A stretch of 22,238 nucleotides of DNA from Chromatiales bacterium (GTDB lineage Bacteria > Pseudomonadota > Gammaproteobacteria > UBA6429 > Thiohalophilaceae). The stretch's first letter is position 1. Each line of letters opens with the position of its first letter. The stretch lies in assembly GCA_027001895.1 (NCBI GenBank), contig JALTLP010000105.1, positions 1 to 22,238 on the forward strand, read 5' to 3'. Of this stretch, positions 6,435-15,510 are shown piece after piece. The notes under the pieces are model-generated. The model did no database searches and had not been told where the DNA came from. It saw only the letters and a list, made by a program, of their open reading frames with translations. A program made the translations under genes and the position numbers.

Positions 6435-7394
6435 ATGCCAAATTCCAGTGTTAGCCCGTCTTCTGCCGTGAGAATAATTGAAATTGATGAATCACAGGCG
6501 GGTCAGCGAATCGACAATTTCCTGCTTACCTTGTTAAAAGGTGTTCCCAGGAGCAAAATTTACCAAATCCTGAGAAAAGGCGAGGTGCGGGTTAATAAGG
6601 GGCGTATCAAGGCGTTCTACAAAATCAGGGCAGGGGATCAGATTCGGATACCCCCGGTGAGGGTTGCGCAGCGTGATAAACCTGTGGCGAGTCCGGCAAT
6701 TATAAAAAAGCTGCAGGACTCTATTATATATGAAGACGATGAAATGCTTGTTCTTAACAAGCCCGCCGGCATGGCGGTACACGGTGGAAGTGGGGTTAAA
6801 GTGGGCGTTATCGAGTCACTCAGAATTGCCAAACCCACCTGCCGTTTTCTTGAACTGGTGCATCGCCTGGACAAGAATACATCGGGTTGCCTGTTAATTG
6901 CCAAGAAGCGTTCAAGTTTGCGGTTTTTACAGGATCAGTTTCGCCAGCATAAGCTGAAAAAAAAATACCTTGCATTGGTTAAGGGTAATGCCAAAAACAA
7001 AAGTTACCATGTGGAACTTGCGCTTAAAAAAAATACTCTTGCGGGTGGAGAACGCATTGTAAAAGTGAATTCTACGGGCAAGCAGGCGATAAGTGATTTT
7101 AATATTATTGCATCAGGAAAATTAGCCAGCCTTTACGAGGTTGAAATTAAAACCGGTCGTACCCATCAAATACGGGTACATGCTCAAAGCCTGGGGCATC
7201 CGGTGGCCGGTGATGAAAAATACGGTGACGATGCGTTTAACCGTAAAATGAAAGACTATGGGTTAAAGCGTATGTTTCTGCATGCTCAACTGTTAACAAT
7301 ACAGTTGCCGGATAAAAGCAGTAAAACATTTTTTGCACCACTGGATAAAGAACTACAAAAAGTCTTAAACAAGCTGGATATAAGTTACTCGTGA
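6435..7394 (+). CDS. rluC: 23S rRNA pseudouridine synthase RluC
   Basis: A 319-residue RluA-family enzyme that converts uridines to pseudouridines in 23S rRNA (955, 2504 and 2580 in E. coli numbering). An S4 RNA-binding domain spans about residues 20-75 and the catalytic domain about 90-310. The signature HRLDKNTSG is at 143-151, with the catalytic aspartate D146. Position divergent from rne, as in E. coli and Pseudomonas, supports RluC over RluD. The stop overlaps the HAD start by four bases (GTGA at 7391-7394), implying translational coupling. The ATG at 6435 has a weak ribosome site, but no better start exists in the conserved region. Confidence 0.95.
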   Translation: MPNSSVSPSSAVRIIEIDESQAGQRIDNFLLTLLKGVPRSKIYQILRKGEVRVNKGRIKAFYKIRAGDQIRIPPVRVAQRDKPVASPAIIKKLQDSIIYEDDEMLVLNKPAGMAVHGGSGVKVGVIESLRIAKPTCRFLELVHRLDKNTSGCLLIAKKRSSLRFLQDQFRQHKLKKKYLALVKGNAKNKSYHVELALKKNTLAGGERIVKVNSTGKQAISDFNIIASGKLASLYEVEIKTGRTHQIRVHAQSLGHPVAGDEKYGDDAFNRKMKDYGLKRMFLHAQLLTIQLPDKSSKTFFAPLDKELQKVLNKLDISYS

Positions 7395-8041
7395 AGTATA
7401 AATGTTTTGTGTTCGACTGGGACGGTACTCTGATGGACTCGGAAGCCAAAATTGTCAGTTGCATGCATGCAGCAATCAGTGATATGGGCTTTGAAACACG
7501 TACCGATGAACAAATAAGAAATATAATTGGCCTGGGTTTTAAGGAAGCCTTAACAAATCTGTATCCGGGGAAGGAATCGTTATATGAAAAATTTGTAGAA
7601 CAGTACAGAAATTATTTCCTTGATGAAAACAGCGAAGCTTCACCATTATTCAGCCATGTTGAACAGTTACTTGAATTATTAACCAAACATTCCTATTTTA
7701 TAGCAGTAGCAACCGGAAAAGGTCGGCATGGACTGGACAAAGTGCTTAACGAAACAGGATTAAAACCTTATTTTCATGTTACACGCTGTGCCGATGAAAC
7801 TTTTTCGAAGCCCAACCCACAAATGCTGCATGAAATTATGGATTTTACCGGTGTTGAACCACATGAAACAGTGATGATTGGTGATACCGAGTATGATTTA
7901 AACATGGCGAATAACGCCGGTTGTGAGTCGATAGCAATAGCACATGGTGTGCATGATAAAGAACGATTAAAACAATGCAGTCCGGTAGAAGTATTTGCGG
8001 ATATCAAAGAGCTTTATCACTGGCTTGTCAGACAACATTAA
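7391..8041 (+). CDS. HAD-family phosphatase, phosphoglycolate-phosphatase-like
   Basis: A 216-residue cytoplasmic haloacid dehalogenase-type hydrolase. Motif I is DWDGT (D9 nucleophile, D11 acid/base), motif II T108, motif III K140, and motif IV GDTEYD (D165, D169). A helical cap of subfamily IA type lies between about 16 and 85. All catalytic residues are present. The substrate is uncertain. Homologues in the rluC-sppA position are usually labelled phosphoglycolate phosphatase or simply HAD hydrolase, and a nucleotide or sugar phosphate is equally possible. It starts with GTG inside the rluC stop, so the two genes are co-translated, and sppA follows after 22 bases. Confidence 0.9.
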   Translation: MKYKCFVFDWDGTLMDSEAKIVSCMHAAISDMGFETRTDEQIRNIIGLGFKEALTNLYPGKESLYEKFVEQYRNYFLDENSEASPLFSHVEQLLELLTKHSYFIAVATGKGRHGLDKVLNETGLKPYFHVTRCADETFSKPNPQMLHEIMDFTGVEPHETVMIGDTEYDLNMANNAGCESIAIAHGVHDKERLKQCSPVEVFADIKELYHWLVRQH

Positions 8042-8063
8042 ATAAATTTACAGGTGAAGTAAA

Positions 8064-9014
8064 ATGAGTAATGAAACTGAATATAAAGATGAAAAAGACA
8101 TACTGTCACAACTGGCTTTCGCTTCGCTAACCGAACAACGCAGGGCACGACGCTGGAATATTTTTTTTAAAGGTCTGTTTGCGGCGTATTTTTTTGTACT
8201 TATTTTTATGTTGTATTTGCCCGGTGCAACAAAAGATGTTGGTAAGGCAAGCAAAGAGCATACTGCAATTATTGATATTGAAGGTGTTATTTCGAGTAGC
8301 TCCGAAGCCAGTGCCGATAATATTATTAGTGGCCTGCGTTCAGCCTTTAAAGCAGAAAAATCAAAAGCTGTTATTTTGCGAATTAATTCACCCGGTGGCA
8401 GCCCGGTACAGGCCGGTTATATCAACGATGAAATTTATCGTTTAAAAAAGAAATACCCAAAAAAGAAAGTATATGCCGTTATTGTCGATATCTGCGCATC
8501 GGGTGGTTACTATATCGCAGCCGCTGCCGATGAAATCTATGCCGACAAGGCCAGCATGGTGGGTTCCATTGGTGTGCTAATGAATGGTTTTGGTTTTGTT
8601 GATGCAATGAAAAAGCTCGGCGTTGAACGTCGGCTGTATACAGCCGGTGCACACAAAGGTTTTCTTGACCCCTTTTCAAAAGCAAACCCGGAAGATGTTA
8701 AACATGTCCAGGGTTTATTAAAAAACATACATCAACAATTTATTAATACAGTACGTAAGGGGCGTGGCGACAGGCTGAAAGAAAATGACAAGCTTTTTTC
8801 CGGGCTGGTCTGGTCGGGTGAAGAAAGTGTTAAACTTGGACTGGTCGATGGTTTGGCAAGCAGCAGTTACGTTGCGCGTGAAATAGTCAAAGTTGAGAAC
8901 CTGGTCGATTATACGCCAAGGCCTAACTTTGTTGATCGTTTTGCAGAAAAGCTGGGAGTTTCTTTCGGAACAACATTTTTGAACAAAATTTTATCAAGCA
9001 GAGAACTTTGGTGA
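8064..9014 (+). CDS. sppA: Signal peptide peptidase SppA, S49 family, short form
   Basis: A 316-residue inner-membrane serine protease that degrades cleaved signal peptides and other membrane peptides. One transmembrane helix lies at about 33-53, after a basic stretch (RRARRW), so the catalytic part faces the periplasm. The nucleophile is S147 in CASGGYY, and the general base is probably K198 in AGAHKGF. These are close in number to the S147/K199 pair of the Bacillus subtilis enzyme. It has a single catalytic unit, about half the E. coli SppA length, as is common outside the enterics. A good ribosome site (AGGTGAAG) precedes the ATG at 8064. It ends the rluC-HAD-sppA transcription unit. Confidence 0.95.
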   Translation: MSNETEYKDEKDILSQLAFASLTEQRRARRWNIFFKGLFAAYFFVLIFMLYLPGATKDVGKASKEHTAIIDIEGVISSSSEASADNIISGLRSAFKAEKSKAVILRINSPGGSPVQAGYINDEIYRLKKKYPKKKVYAVIVDICASGGYYIAAAADEIYADKASMVGSIGVLMNGFGFVDAMKKLGVERRLYTAGAHKGFLDPFSKANPEDVKHVQGLLKNIHQQFINTVRKGRGDRLKENDKLFSGLVWSGEESVKLGLVDGLASSSYVAREIVKVENLVDYTPRPNFVDRFAEKLGVSFGTTFLNKILSSRELW

Positions 9015-9106
9015 TAAAATCCACATTTCAACAATCCGCTTAATGACATTGGTGTAATTATAAAGTATATATTGCATACAGGCAGGGGTTGTTCAGGGTA
9101 AAAATC

Positions 9107-9139
9107 ATGCTGTTTTTCTGGTTATCAGATTGTTGTTAA
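9107..9139 (+). other. Ten-codon upstream frame overlapping the GGDEF-EAL start
   Basis: An AGGGT ribosome site (9096-9100) lies 6 bases before an ATG at 9107 that opens MLFFWLSDCC and stops at TAA 9137-9139. This frame overlaps the TTG codons (9130, 9133) that begin the GGDEF-EAL gene and has the better initiation signals. It may couple translation by re-initiation, or it may mark a one-base sequence error that hides the real N-terminus. Confidence 0.35.
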
Positions 9140-11628
9140 AACAACGTCATTTCTACAGTCTGCGTAAGCGGGCATTGTTTGTGTCGCTGGCTATAAGCAT
9201 TGTAGTCCTGTTGCTTTCCCTGTTTGCGCATTATAAATTAAACAAGGCGCATACCCATGCGCTGGAAAATATTCAATTAAGAACGCACTATCTCGAAAAA
9301 CTAAACTTTGTTCGCACAGATATTCTCGCCGCTTATAAAGATTTAAACAATTTTCTATTAGCCCCAGAAAAAAATGAATACCGCAAAAGTATGTTTGCTT
9401 ATATCGCAGACGCACAACAACAAAGCAAACAATTACAAAAGCAATTAATGACGATTGCGTATATAAATTCAGGGGCTTCATTTGATTTAATGGATTATCT
9501 GGATGGACTTAAAAGCGAAATAGAAAATCTGATAGCGGTCCGGCTTAACAGTTCATTGCTTTATCCATCGCTGGCCGTTGCCTCTGAATACATGCGCCCA
9601 AATCGCGCCAGAATGTCCGATGCGTTGGCAGTAACCCTGTATGAAATGAATACTGAAAACACCATAAGAAATGATCCGGATACCTATAACGTTTTTATTA
9701 AAACACGCTTTTTCTGGAACAAGGTGCTATCTGAGTTTCGTATCTATCTGGCAAATAAGACCGGAACTTTTGATGCAAAAATACTTCCACGTCAGGAACG
9801 ATCTATTGTTGTTAATTACAATCGTTTTCGTGAGCACCTGAAAACGTTATTAAAATTGGCAGATGAACAAAAGCTGGGTTTTGAAAGCATCTATGCAGCC
9901 AAAGAGATGGCTAAGGTTTCTGCTCGCTGGTTTGAAGGCTTTAAAAAAATAAGAGTTATTCATCAGTCTGGCAACTGGCGATTAGATACAAAAATTTTAA
10001 AAACCAGAGTGACACCCGCTATTAACAAGGTTGTCAATGAATTAACAAGACTTGAAGAACTTACAACAGTCTCGGTAACGGATGATATTAATAGTTTTGC
10101 AAGACTAAATAGTATGCAAAACGGCGTGCTGTGGTTTGTGTCACTGCTGGGTATATCCTTTATTTTGCTTGTTATATATTCGCTGGATAAGTTTGTTTTT
10201 ATGCCAATTGCCCAGGTGAGTGCAGCCCTTAAATCAGAAGCACTTGGTAAGCAGGACGAAATCATTCCTGCTGTTAAGTCTCAGGAAGTTAATAACCTGA
10301 TATTTGCTTTTAGTGAAATGAGTCGTCAAGTGCGGGTACGTCAAAGCGAACTGGAACATCTTGCGCTGCATGATGCTTTAACCGGTTTGCCGAACAGGGC
10401 TTTGCTGCTGGATCGGCTTGAACATGATGTTAATACGGCTAAAAGGGATCAACAGGATTTATGCCTGTTAATGCTTGATCTGGATCGGTTTAAAGAAGTC
10501 AACGATACACTGGGACATGCGGTGGGTGATGATCTGTTAGTTGAGGTTGGTAATCGCCTGAGTCAGGTCTTGCGGAATGTTGATACCGTTGCCCGCTTCG
10601 GTGGTGATGAGTTTGCAATACTGCTGCCGCAAACAAATATCAGTCAGGCGAAAAAGATATCACAAAAAATAATAAAGATACTTAAAGAAGCGGTTAATTT
10701 TGATGACATCCAGTTATATGTAACCGCAAGTATTGGTATTGCTTCATACCCTGAGCATGGTGAAGATGTGCATGGCCTGTTACGCATGGCAGATATTGCC
10801 ATGTATGTTGCAAAAAATAACAAGTCTGGCTATGAAATTTATAATCCGGCCATTGATGAAAACAGTGTTTCAAAACTCGCTCTGACCAATGAATTACGTG
10901 AAGCACTTAATAATAACGACTTGCAGGTGTATTTTCAGCCGGTCTTTAATCTTTCCGGGAACGAGTTGCTTGGCGTTGAAGCACTCTGTCGCTGGTTCCA
11001 TCCCGAGTTAGGCAGTATTCCACCGGACAGTTTTATTCCGCTGGCGGAACATGCTGGTTTGATTAATGAGTTAACCTACTGGATGCTTGAACAGTCTGTA
11101 AAACAACTTAAGAAGTGGCATAAGATTAACGACGAATTATCTGTGGCTGTTAATATCTCTGTTTACAGTTTCAGAGAAAAGAACTTTGTTTTGCAGATAA
11201 AAAACATTCTTAACGAGCATGATTACCCCTGTAACAAGTTAACGCTTGAGATTACCGAGGGGGCAATGATGGAAGATCCATTGCATGCAGTTGAAGTTTT
11301 AACAGAGCTTCAGAGCATGGATGTTAATCTGGCAGTGGATGATTTTGGTACCGGCTATTCTTCGATGGCATACCTTAAAAAATTACCGGTTAACGAACTA
11401 AAAATTGATAAGTCGTTTGTCATTGAACTGGATAAAGATGAAAGCAATGAAGCTATTGTTCGTTCAACCATCGAGCTAGCTCATAACTTAAATTTACGTG
11501 TAGTGGCCGAGGGTGTTGAAACAGAGGTTGTACTGGACAAGCTAAAAGCATTTAATTGTGATGTAGCACAGGGCTATTTTATGAGCAGGCCGGTTTCTGT
11601 TGAAGAAATTGAAAAAGATTATCTGTGA
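9130..11628 (+). CDS. Membrane-bound GGDEF-EAL cyclic-di-GMP enzyme
   Basis: An 832-residue inner-membrane protein that should make and/or break cyclic di-GMP. A basic N-terminus precedes TM1 (about 15-33). A periplasmic helical sensor of about 300 residues without a recognised domain ends at TM2 (about 333-352). The GGDEF domain (about 408-570) has an intact GGDEF at 491-495 and the product-inhibition motif RNVD at 482-485. The EAL domain (about 585-830) has EAL at 617-619, EITE (707-710), DDFGTGYSS from 737, K758 and E794, so phosphodiesterase residues are present. Both activities are possible; which one dominates is not readable. The start is TTG (9130 or 9133), since no in-frame ATG or GTG lies upstream. 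Only 2 bases separate its stop from the convergent maf stop. Confidence 0.93.
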   Translation: MLLKQRHFYSLRKRALFVSLAISIVVLLLSLFAHYKLNKAHTHALENIQLRTHYLEKLNFVRTDILAAYKDLNNFLLAPEKNEYRKSMFAYIADAQQQSKQLQKQLMTIAYINSGASFDLMDYLDGLKSEIENLIAVRLNSSLLYPSLAVASEYMRPNRARMSDALAVTLYEMNTENTIRNDPDTYNVFIKTRFFWNKVLSEFRIYLANKTGTFDAKILPRQERSIVVNYNRFREHLKTLLKLADEQKLGFESIYAAKEMAKVSARWFEGFKKIRVIHQSGNWRLDTKILKTRVTPAINKVVNELTRLEELTTVSVTDDINSFARLNSMQNGVLWFVSLLGISFILLVIYSLDKFVFMPIAQVSAALKSEALGKQDEIIPAVKSQEVNNLIFAFSEMSRQVRVRQSELEHLALHDALTGLPNRALLLDRLEHDVNTAKRDQQDLCLLMLDLDRFKEVNDTLGHAVGDDLLVEVGNRLSQVLRNVDTVARFGGDEFAILLPQTNISQAKKISQKIIKILKEAVNFDDIQLYVTASIGIASYPEHGEDVHGLLRMADIAMYVAKNNKSGYEIYNPAIDENSVSKLALTNELREALNNNDLQVYFQPVFNLSGNELLGVEALCRWFHPELGSIPPDSFIPLAEHAGLINELTYWMLEQSVKQLKKWHKINDELSVAVNISVYSFREKNFVLQIKNILNEHDYPCNKLTLEITEGAMMEDPLHAVEVLTELQSMDVNLAVDDFGTGYSSMAYLKKLPVNELKIDKSFVIELDKDESNEAIVRSTIELAHNLNLRVVAEGVETEVVLDKLKAFNCDVAQGYFMSRPVSVEEIEKDYL

Positions 11629-11630
11629 AC

Positions 11631-12206
11631 TTAAATCGCCGGCATGCCTTCTATTTCTAGCATTGCATTCAGGCGTATAAGTGGTAAGCCCATTAAGGTG
11701 TTAGGGTCGTCACCTTCGAGGCGTTCAAACAGGGTAATGCCCAGCCCTTCAGATTTAAAACTGCCTGCACAGTTAAAAGGTTGTTCTTTGTTCAGGTAGT
11801 TTTCTATTTGTGAGTCTCGCAGGTAGCGAAATACAACATGAAAAGGTACAACAGTCGACTGGACTTTGCCGGTTTTAGAATTGACCAGACTCAGGCCCGT
11901 TAAAAAGGTAACACGTTTGCCACTGGCTTCCTTCAGTTGTTTAAAGGCATGTTCAAAATCACCGGGTTTGCCAATAATTTTGTTGTTGATAACCGCAACC
12001 TGATCAGAACCAATTACCAGGGCATCTTTATTTTCTTTTGCCACGGCCTGGGCTTTGGCTATTGCAAGCCGTTCAACAAGTTGTTCGGCAGTTTCGCCCT
12101 CGTTGGGGGTTTCATCGGTTTGCGGCGCGATGCACTTAAACGGCAGGCCGAGTTTTTCAAGAATTACTTTGCGAAAGGGCGAAGTTGAGGCGAGGATGAG
12201 CTGCAT
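11631..12206 (-). CDS. yceF: Maf-family nucleotide pyrophosphatase, YceF type
   Basis: A 191-residue house-cleaning enzyme that hydrolyses modified nucleoside triphosphates to monophosphate and pyrophosphate. The YceF subgroup prefers 7-methyl-GTP. It starts with the family signature LILASTSPFRK, has the catalytic GSDQV (D68) and the YceF-type CAGSFKSEGLGITLFERLEG block, and resembles E. coli YceF along its whole length. It is the third gene of the pycA-pycB-maf unit, 12 bases after pycB. In Pseudomonas and E. coli the gene lies next to yceD and reads the other way relative to it or is co-directional, so its coupling to pyruvate carboxylase here looks like a local rearrangement. Ribosome site: AAAGAAAGAACC before ATG. 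Confidence 0.93.
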   Translation of the reverse strand: MQLILASTSPFRKVILEKLGLPFKCIAPQTDETPNEGETAEQLVERLAIAKAQAVAKENKDALVIGSDQVAVINNKIIGKPGDFEHAFKQLKEASGKRVTFLTGLSLVNSKTGKVQSTVVPFHVVFRYLRDSQIENYLNKEQPFNCAGSFKSEGLGITLFERLEGDDPNTLMGLPLIRLNAMLEIEGMPAI

Positions 12207-12218
12207 AGGTTCTTTCTT

Positions 12219-14033
12219 TTATTCAATTTCTATCAGTGTTTCATCGGGGGTAACACTATCACCTTTTGAAACATAAATGGCGGTGATTTTTCCGGTGATA
12301 GGAGCCTGAATTTCGGTTTCCATTTTCATCGCTTCGGTAATAAGGACTGGATCACCGGCTTTAACTTTATCATCAACTTTAGCCAGTACTTCAACAATAA
12401 CGGCAGGCATCGATGTGGTAACATGGCCTGGCAAGGTGGCCCTGGGCCGTTTGCTGGTGGAGTGCGCTGTTGTTGCCTGGTGTTCGCCATTACCATTAAT
12501 TTCGTTGAGTGGTTCAAGTAAAATTTCTTCAGGCACACCGTCTACACTAATATAGTAAGGTCGTTGTTGCTGGTTTTTGTAACCGGTACCATTAAGTTGT
12601 ATATGATAGGTTTCACCATGCAGGCTGACATTAAATTCTGTGGCAGTCGGCGTGCAAACCGCTTCGCTATTTATCGGTTCGAGTGGTTCAGGTACCAGTT
12701 CATCTGTTTCCCGCTTGCTTAAAAAATCCTTACCGATATCCGGGAACATGGCATAGGTTAATACATCTTCTTCAGACTTTGCGAGTTCACCAATTTCATT
12801 GCGTAATTTTTCCAGTTCATCTTTTAATAAATCGGCAGGCCGGCAATCAATCACATCTTCATTGCCTATCGCCATATGTTGTACCTGGATACTGACCGGA
12901 CCGGGGGCCTTGCCGTATTTCCCCTGTAAATAAAGTTTTACTTCGTTGGTAATGGTTTTGTATCTTTCGCCGGATATAACATTCATAACCGCCTGGGTTC
13001 CGACAATTTGTGAGGTTGGGGTAACCAGCGGAGGGTAACCCAGCTCCTTACGAACAACTGGGATTTCTTTTAATACATCGTTCATTTTGCTTAAGGCATT
13101 TTGTTCTTTTAACTGGTTGGATAAATTCGAAATCATTCCACCGGGTACCTGGTTAACCTGCACGCGAGTATCGAGTCCGGTAAACTCACTTTCAAACTGG
13201 TGATATTTTTTTCGTACCTCGTAAAAATAAAAACCAATTTCCTGTAACAGGGGTAAATCAAGTCCGCTGTCAAACTCAGTATTACGCAATGCCGCAACCA
13301 TGCTTTCTGTGGGTGGGTGTGACGTGCCACCAGAGAATGATGAAATGGCGGTATCAATACCAGCCGCACCATGTTCAATCGCTTTGTACTGGCACATGCT
13401 GGCGAGTCCGGCAGTTGCATGAGAGTGTAAATGGACGGGAAGTGTGACAGCATCAACCAGTGCGCTCACAAGTTTAGCCGTTGCATCCGGCGTCAACAAA
13501 CCCGCCATGTCTTTTATAACAATGCTGTCGCATCCCATTTCCTCCAGCTCTTTAGCCATAGAAACAAACTGGCTGTCTGTATGTATCGGACTTGTGGTAT
13601 AACAAATTGCCCCTTGCGCATGTTTGCCCGCTTTTTTAATGGCTTCAATTGAAACGCGCAAATTACGGGTATCGTTTAAGGCATCAAAAATTCTGAATAC
13701 ATCCATGCCATTATCGGCTGCACGTTCGACAAAGGCACGCACAACATCGTCCGAGTAATGTCGATAGCCTAACAGGTTCTGACCGCGTAATAACATTTGC
13801 AAAGGAGTATTGGGTAGCGCTTGCTTAAGTTGTTTTAAGCGTTCCCAGGGATCTTCTTTTAAAAATCGCACACAGGCATCGAAGGTTGCGCCACCCCAGA
13901 CTTCCAGTGACCAGTAGCCAACTTTATCAAGTTGTTCACATATGGGGAGCATATCTTCAGTGCGCATACGTGTTGCAATAAGCGACTGGTGTGCATCTCT
14001 TAATATAGTATCGGTAATGTGAATCTTTGCCAT
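12219..14033 (-). CDS. pycB: Pyruvate carboxylase subunit B (OadA-like carboxyltransferase plus biotin carrier)
   Basis: A 604-residue protein that transfers CO2 from carboxybiotin to pyruvate, giving oxaloacetate. The carboxyltransferase TIM barrel spans about 1-300, with R12/D13 in TILRDAHQS, the metal site K174/D175 in IVIKDMAG, and HLHSHATAG (201-209) with H203 and H205. The conserved PYC/OadA domain runs to about 460. A variable linker follows, and the C-terminal biotinyl domain carries EAMKMET with the biotinylated lysine K570. The sequence alone also fits the alpha subunit of the sodium-pumping oxaloacetate decarboxylase. With a biotin carboxylase directly upstream and no oadG or oadB, the two-subunit pyruvate carboxylase of Pseudomonas type is the better reading. 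A good ribosome site (AAGGGA) lies upstream. Confidence 0.9.
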   Translation of the reverse strand: MAKIHITDTILRDAHQSLIATRMRTEDMLPICEQLDKVGYWSLEVWGGATFDACVRFLKEDPWERLKQLKQALPNTPLQMLLRGQNLLGYRHYSDDVVRAFVERAADNGMDVFRIFDALNDTRNLRVSIEAIKKAGKHAQGAICYTTSPIHTDSQFVSMAKELEEMGCDSIVIKDMAGLLTPDATAKLVSALVDAVTLPVHLHSHATAGLASMCQYKAIEHGAAGIDTAISSFSGGTSHPPTESMVAALRNTEFDSGLDLPLLQEIGFYFYEVRKKYHQFESEFTGLDTRVQVNQVPGGMISNLSNQLKEQNALSKMNDVLKEIPVVRKELGYPPLVTPTSQIVGTQAVMNVISGERYKTITNEVKLYLQGKYGKAPGPVSIQVQHMAIGNEDVIDCRPADLLKDELEKLRNEIGELAKSEEDVLTYAMFPDIGKDFLSKRETDELVPEPLEPINSEAVCTPTATEFNVSLHGETYHIQLNGTGYKNQQQRPYYISVDGVPEEILLEPLNEINGNGEHQATTAHSTSKRPRATLPGHVTTSMPAVIVEVLAKVDDKVKAGDPVLITEAMKMETEIQAPITGKITAIYVSKGDSVTPDETLIEIE

Positions 14034-14051
14034 GCGTTTCCCTTATTAAAT

Positions 14052-15470
14052 TTATAAACCCATGCTGGCTGCAATGGCCGTGGCGATAGCGGTGGCGACG
14101 GCTTTGTTTGAGTGTTTTAACGAATATTCAAGAAGTTCCGGGTGTTGTTCTACAAAGCCGGTATTAAACTGGCCGGTCTGAAAATGGGCCGACTTTAATA
14201 TTTCCAGATGATAAGGAATTGTTGTTTTAATTCCATAAACACCAATATCTCGTAAAGCACGAATACCGCGGTCAATTAACGTATCCCAGTCACGTGACCA
14301 GACGATTAATTTGGCACACATCGAATCATAGTAGGGCGGTATTTCATAACCGGTATAAATAGCACCATCGGTGCGTACACCGGGTCCACCGGTTGCAAAG
14401 TAACGGGTAATTTTGCCAAAGCTGGGCAGAAAATCGTTTTTGGGATCTTCAGCGTTAATTCGAAACTCCATGGCGTAACCACGTACCGATATATCCTGTT
14501 GCTGGTAGCGCAGTTTTAAGCCGGCAGCAATTCGAATCTGTTCCTGGACAATATCGACACCGGTAATTTCTTCAGTAACGGGGTGTTCAACCTGCAGGCG
14601 GGTGTTCATTTCCATAAAATAAAAGTTATCATTTTCATCCATTAAAAATTCAACTGTACCGGCATTAGTATAACCACAGGCCTGTGCCGCTTTAACGGCC
14701 AGTCCACCAATATATTCCCGTTGCTCGGTGTTGAGCTGAGGTGAAGGTGCGATTTCAATTAACTTTTGATGGCGACGTTGAATGGAGCAGTCACGTTCAT
14801 ACAGGTGGATAACATTATTGTGTTTATCAGCAAGTACCTGAACTTCTATATGACGCGGATCGGCAATAAATTTTTCGATAAACACATCACCACTGCCGAA
14901 GGCTTTTTCAGCTTCGGAAATCACCCGGCTGTAATTTTTTTTAAGCTCTTTTTCATTATTACATTGGCGAATCCCCCGGCCACCGCCGCCATTGGTGGCT
15001 TTAAGCATGACCGGATAGCCAATTTCGGTTGAAATTTTAATCGCCTCACCAAGACTGGCCACATTGCCGTCACTGCCGGGTGTGACTGGAATATTGGCGG
15101 CTATCATGGTGTGTCGGGCATGGGTTTTGTCACCCATTTTTCGAATAACGTCACTTTGGGGGCCAATAAACTGGATATTTCGGCGTTCACAGATTTCTGC
15201 CAGTTCCGGGTTTTCTGAGAGGAATCCGTAGCCGGGATGCAGGGCATCACAGCCGGTTTCAATCGCTAAATTGACCAAATGGTGGGCATTTAGGTAGCCT
15301 GTGACCGTATCAGGGCCCAGACTATAGGCTTCATCGGCTTTGCGCACATGCAGGGCATAACGGTCTGCTTCGGCATAGACGGCGACTGATTTAATCCCCA
15401 TTTCCGCGCAGGCCCGCACAATTCTGACGGCGATTTCCCCCCGGTTGGCAATGAGTATTTTTTTTATCAT
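14052..15470 (-). CDS. pycA: Pyruvate carboxylase subunit A (biotin carboxylase)
   Basis: A 472-residue ATP-grasp enzyme that carboxylates the biotin carried by PycB. The N-terminal biotin-carboxylase domain begins KKILIANRGEIAVRI. The ATP-binding glycine loop GGGGRG is at 161-166, IEKFIADPRHIEVQV at 198-212, and the active-site block EMNTRLQVEHPVTE at 287-300. Length matches PycA and AccC. Adjacency to pycB, 18 bases downstream, and absence of accB favour PycA over the acetyl-CoA carboxylase subunit. The complex supplies oxaloacetate for the TCA cycle and biosynthesis. There is no ribosome site before ATG, and a good -10 lies 6 bases upstream, so the mRNA may be leaderless. The last 20 residues are an Ala/Thr/Ile-rich tail. 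Confidence 0.9.
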   Translation of the reverse strand: MIKKILIANRGEIAVRIVRACAEMGIKSVAVYAEADRYALHVRKADEAYSLGPDTVTGYLNAHHLVNLAIETGCDALHPGYGFLSENPELAEICERRNIQFIGPQSDVIRKMGDKTHARHTMIAANIPVTPGSDGNVASLGEAIKISTEIGYPVMLKATNGGGGRGIRQCNNEKELKKNYSRVISEAEKAFGSGDVFIEKFIADPRHIEVQVLADKHNNVIHLYERDCSIQRRHQKLIEIAPSPQLNTEQREYIGGLAVKAAQACGYTNAGTVEFLMDENDNFYFMEMNTRLQVEHPVTEEITGVDIVQEQIRIAAGLKLRYQQQDISVRGYAMEFRINAEDPKNDFLPSFGKITRYFATGGPGVRTDGAIYTGYEIPPYYDSMCAKLIVWSRDWDTLIDRGIRALRDIGVYGIKTTIPYHLEILKSAHFQTGQFNTGFVEQHPELLEYSLKHSNKAVATAIATAIAASMGL

Positions 15471-15476
15471 TCGGCT

Positions 15477-15506
15477 ATTGTAGTGTGATTAGTTTAAGCG
15501 CCGCAA
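15477..15506 (-). promoter_or_regulatory. Candidate pycA promoter giving a leaderless mRNA
   Basis: Minus-strand TTGCGG (plus 15506-15501) and TACAAT (plus 15482-15477) are 18 bases apart. The -10 matches five of six positions. Its end is 6 bases from the pycA ATG, so transcription would begin at or next to the A of the start codon. Confidence 0.45.
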
Positions 15507-15510
15507 TGCT

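Noticed and set aside
12219..15470. Sodium-pumping oxaloacetate decarboxylase
   Set aside because: The OadA-like subunit would fit, but oadG and oadB are missing and a biotin carboxylase is directly upstream, which fits two-subunit pyruvate carboxylase.
14052..15470. AccC of acetyl-CoA carboxylase
   Set aside because: It has the same fold and length, but accB is absent and the pycB partner follows in the same operon.
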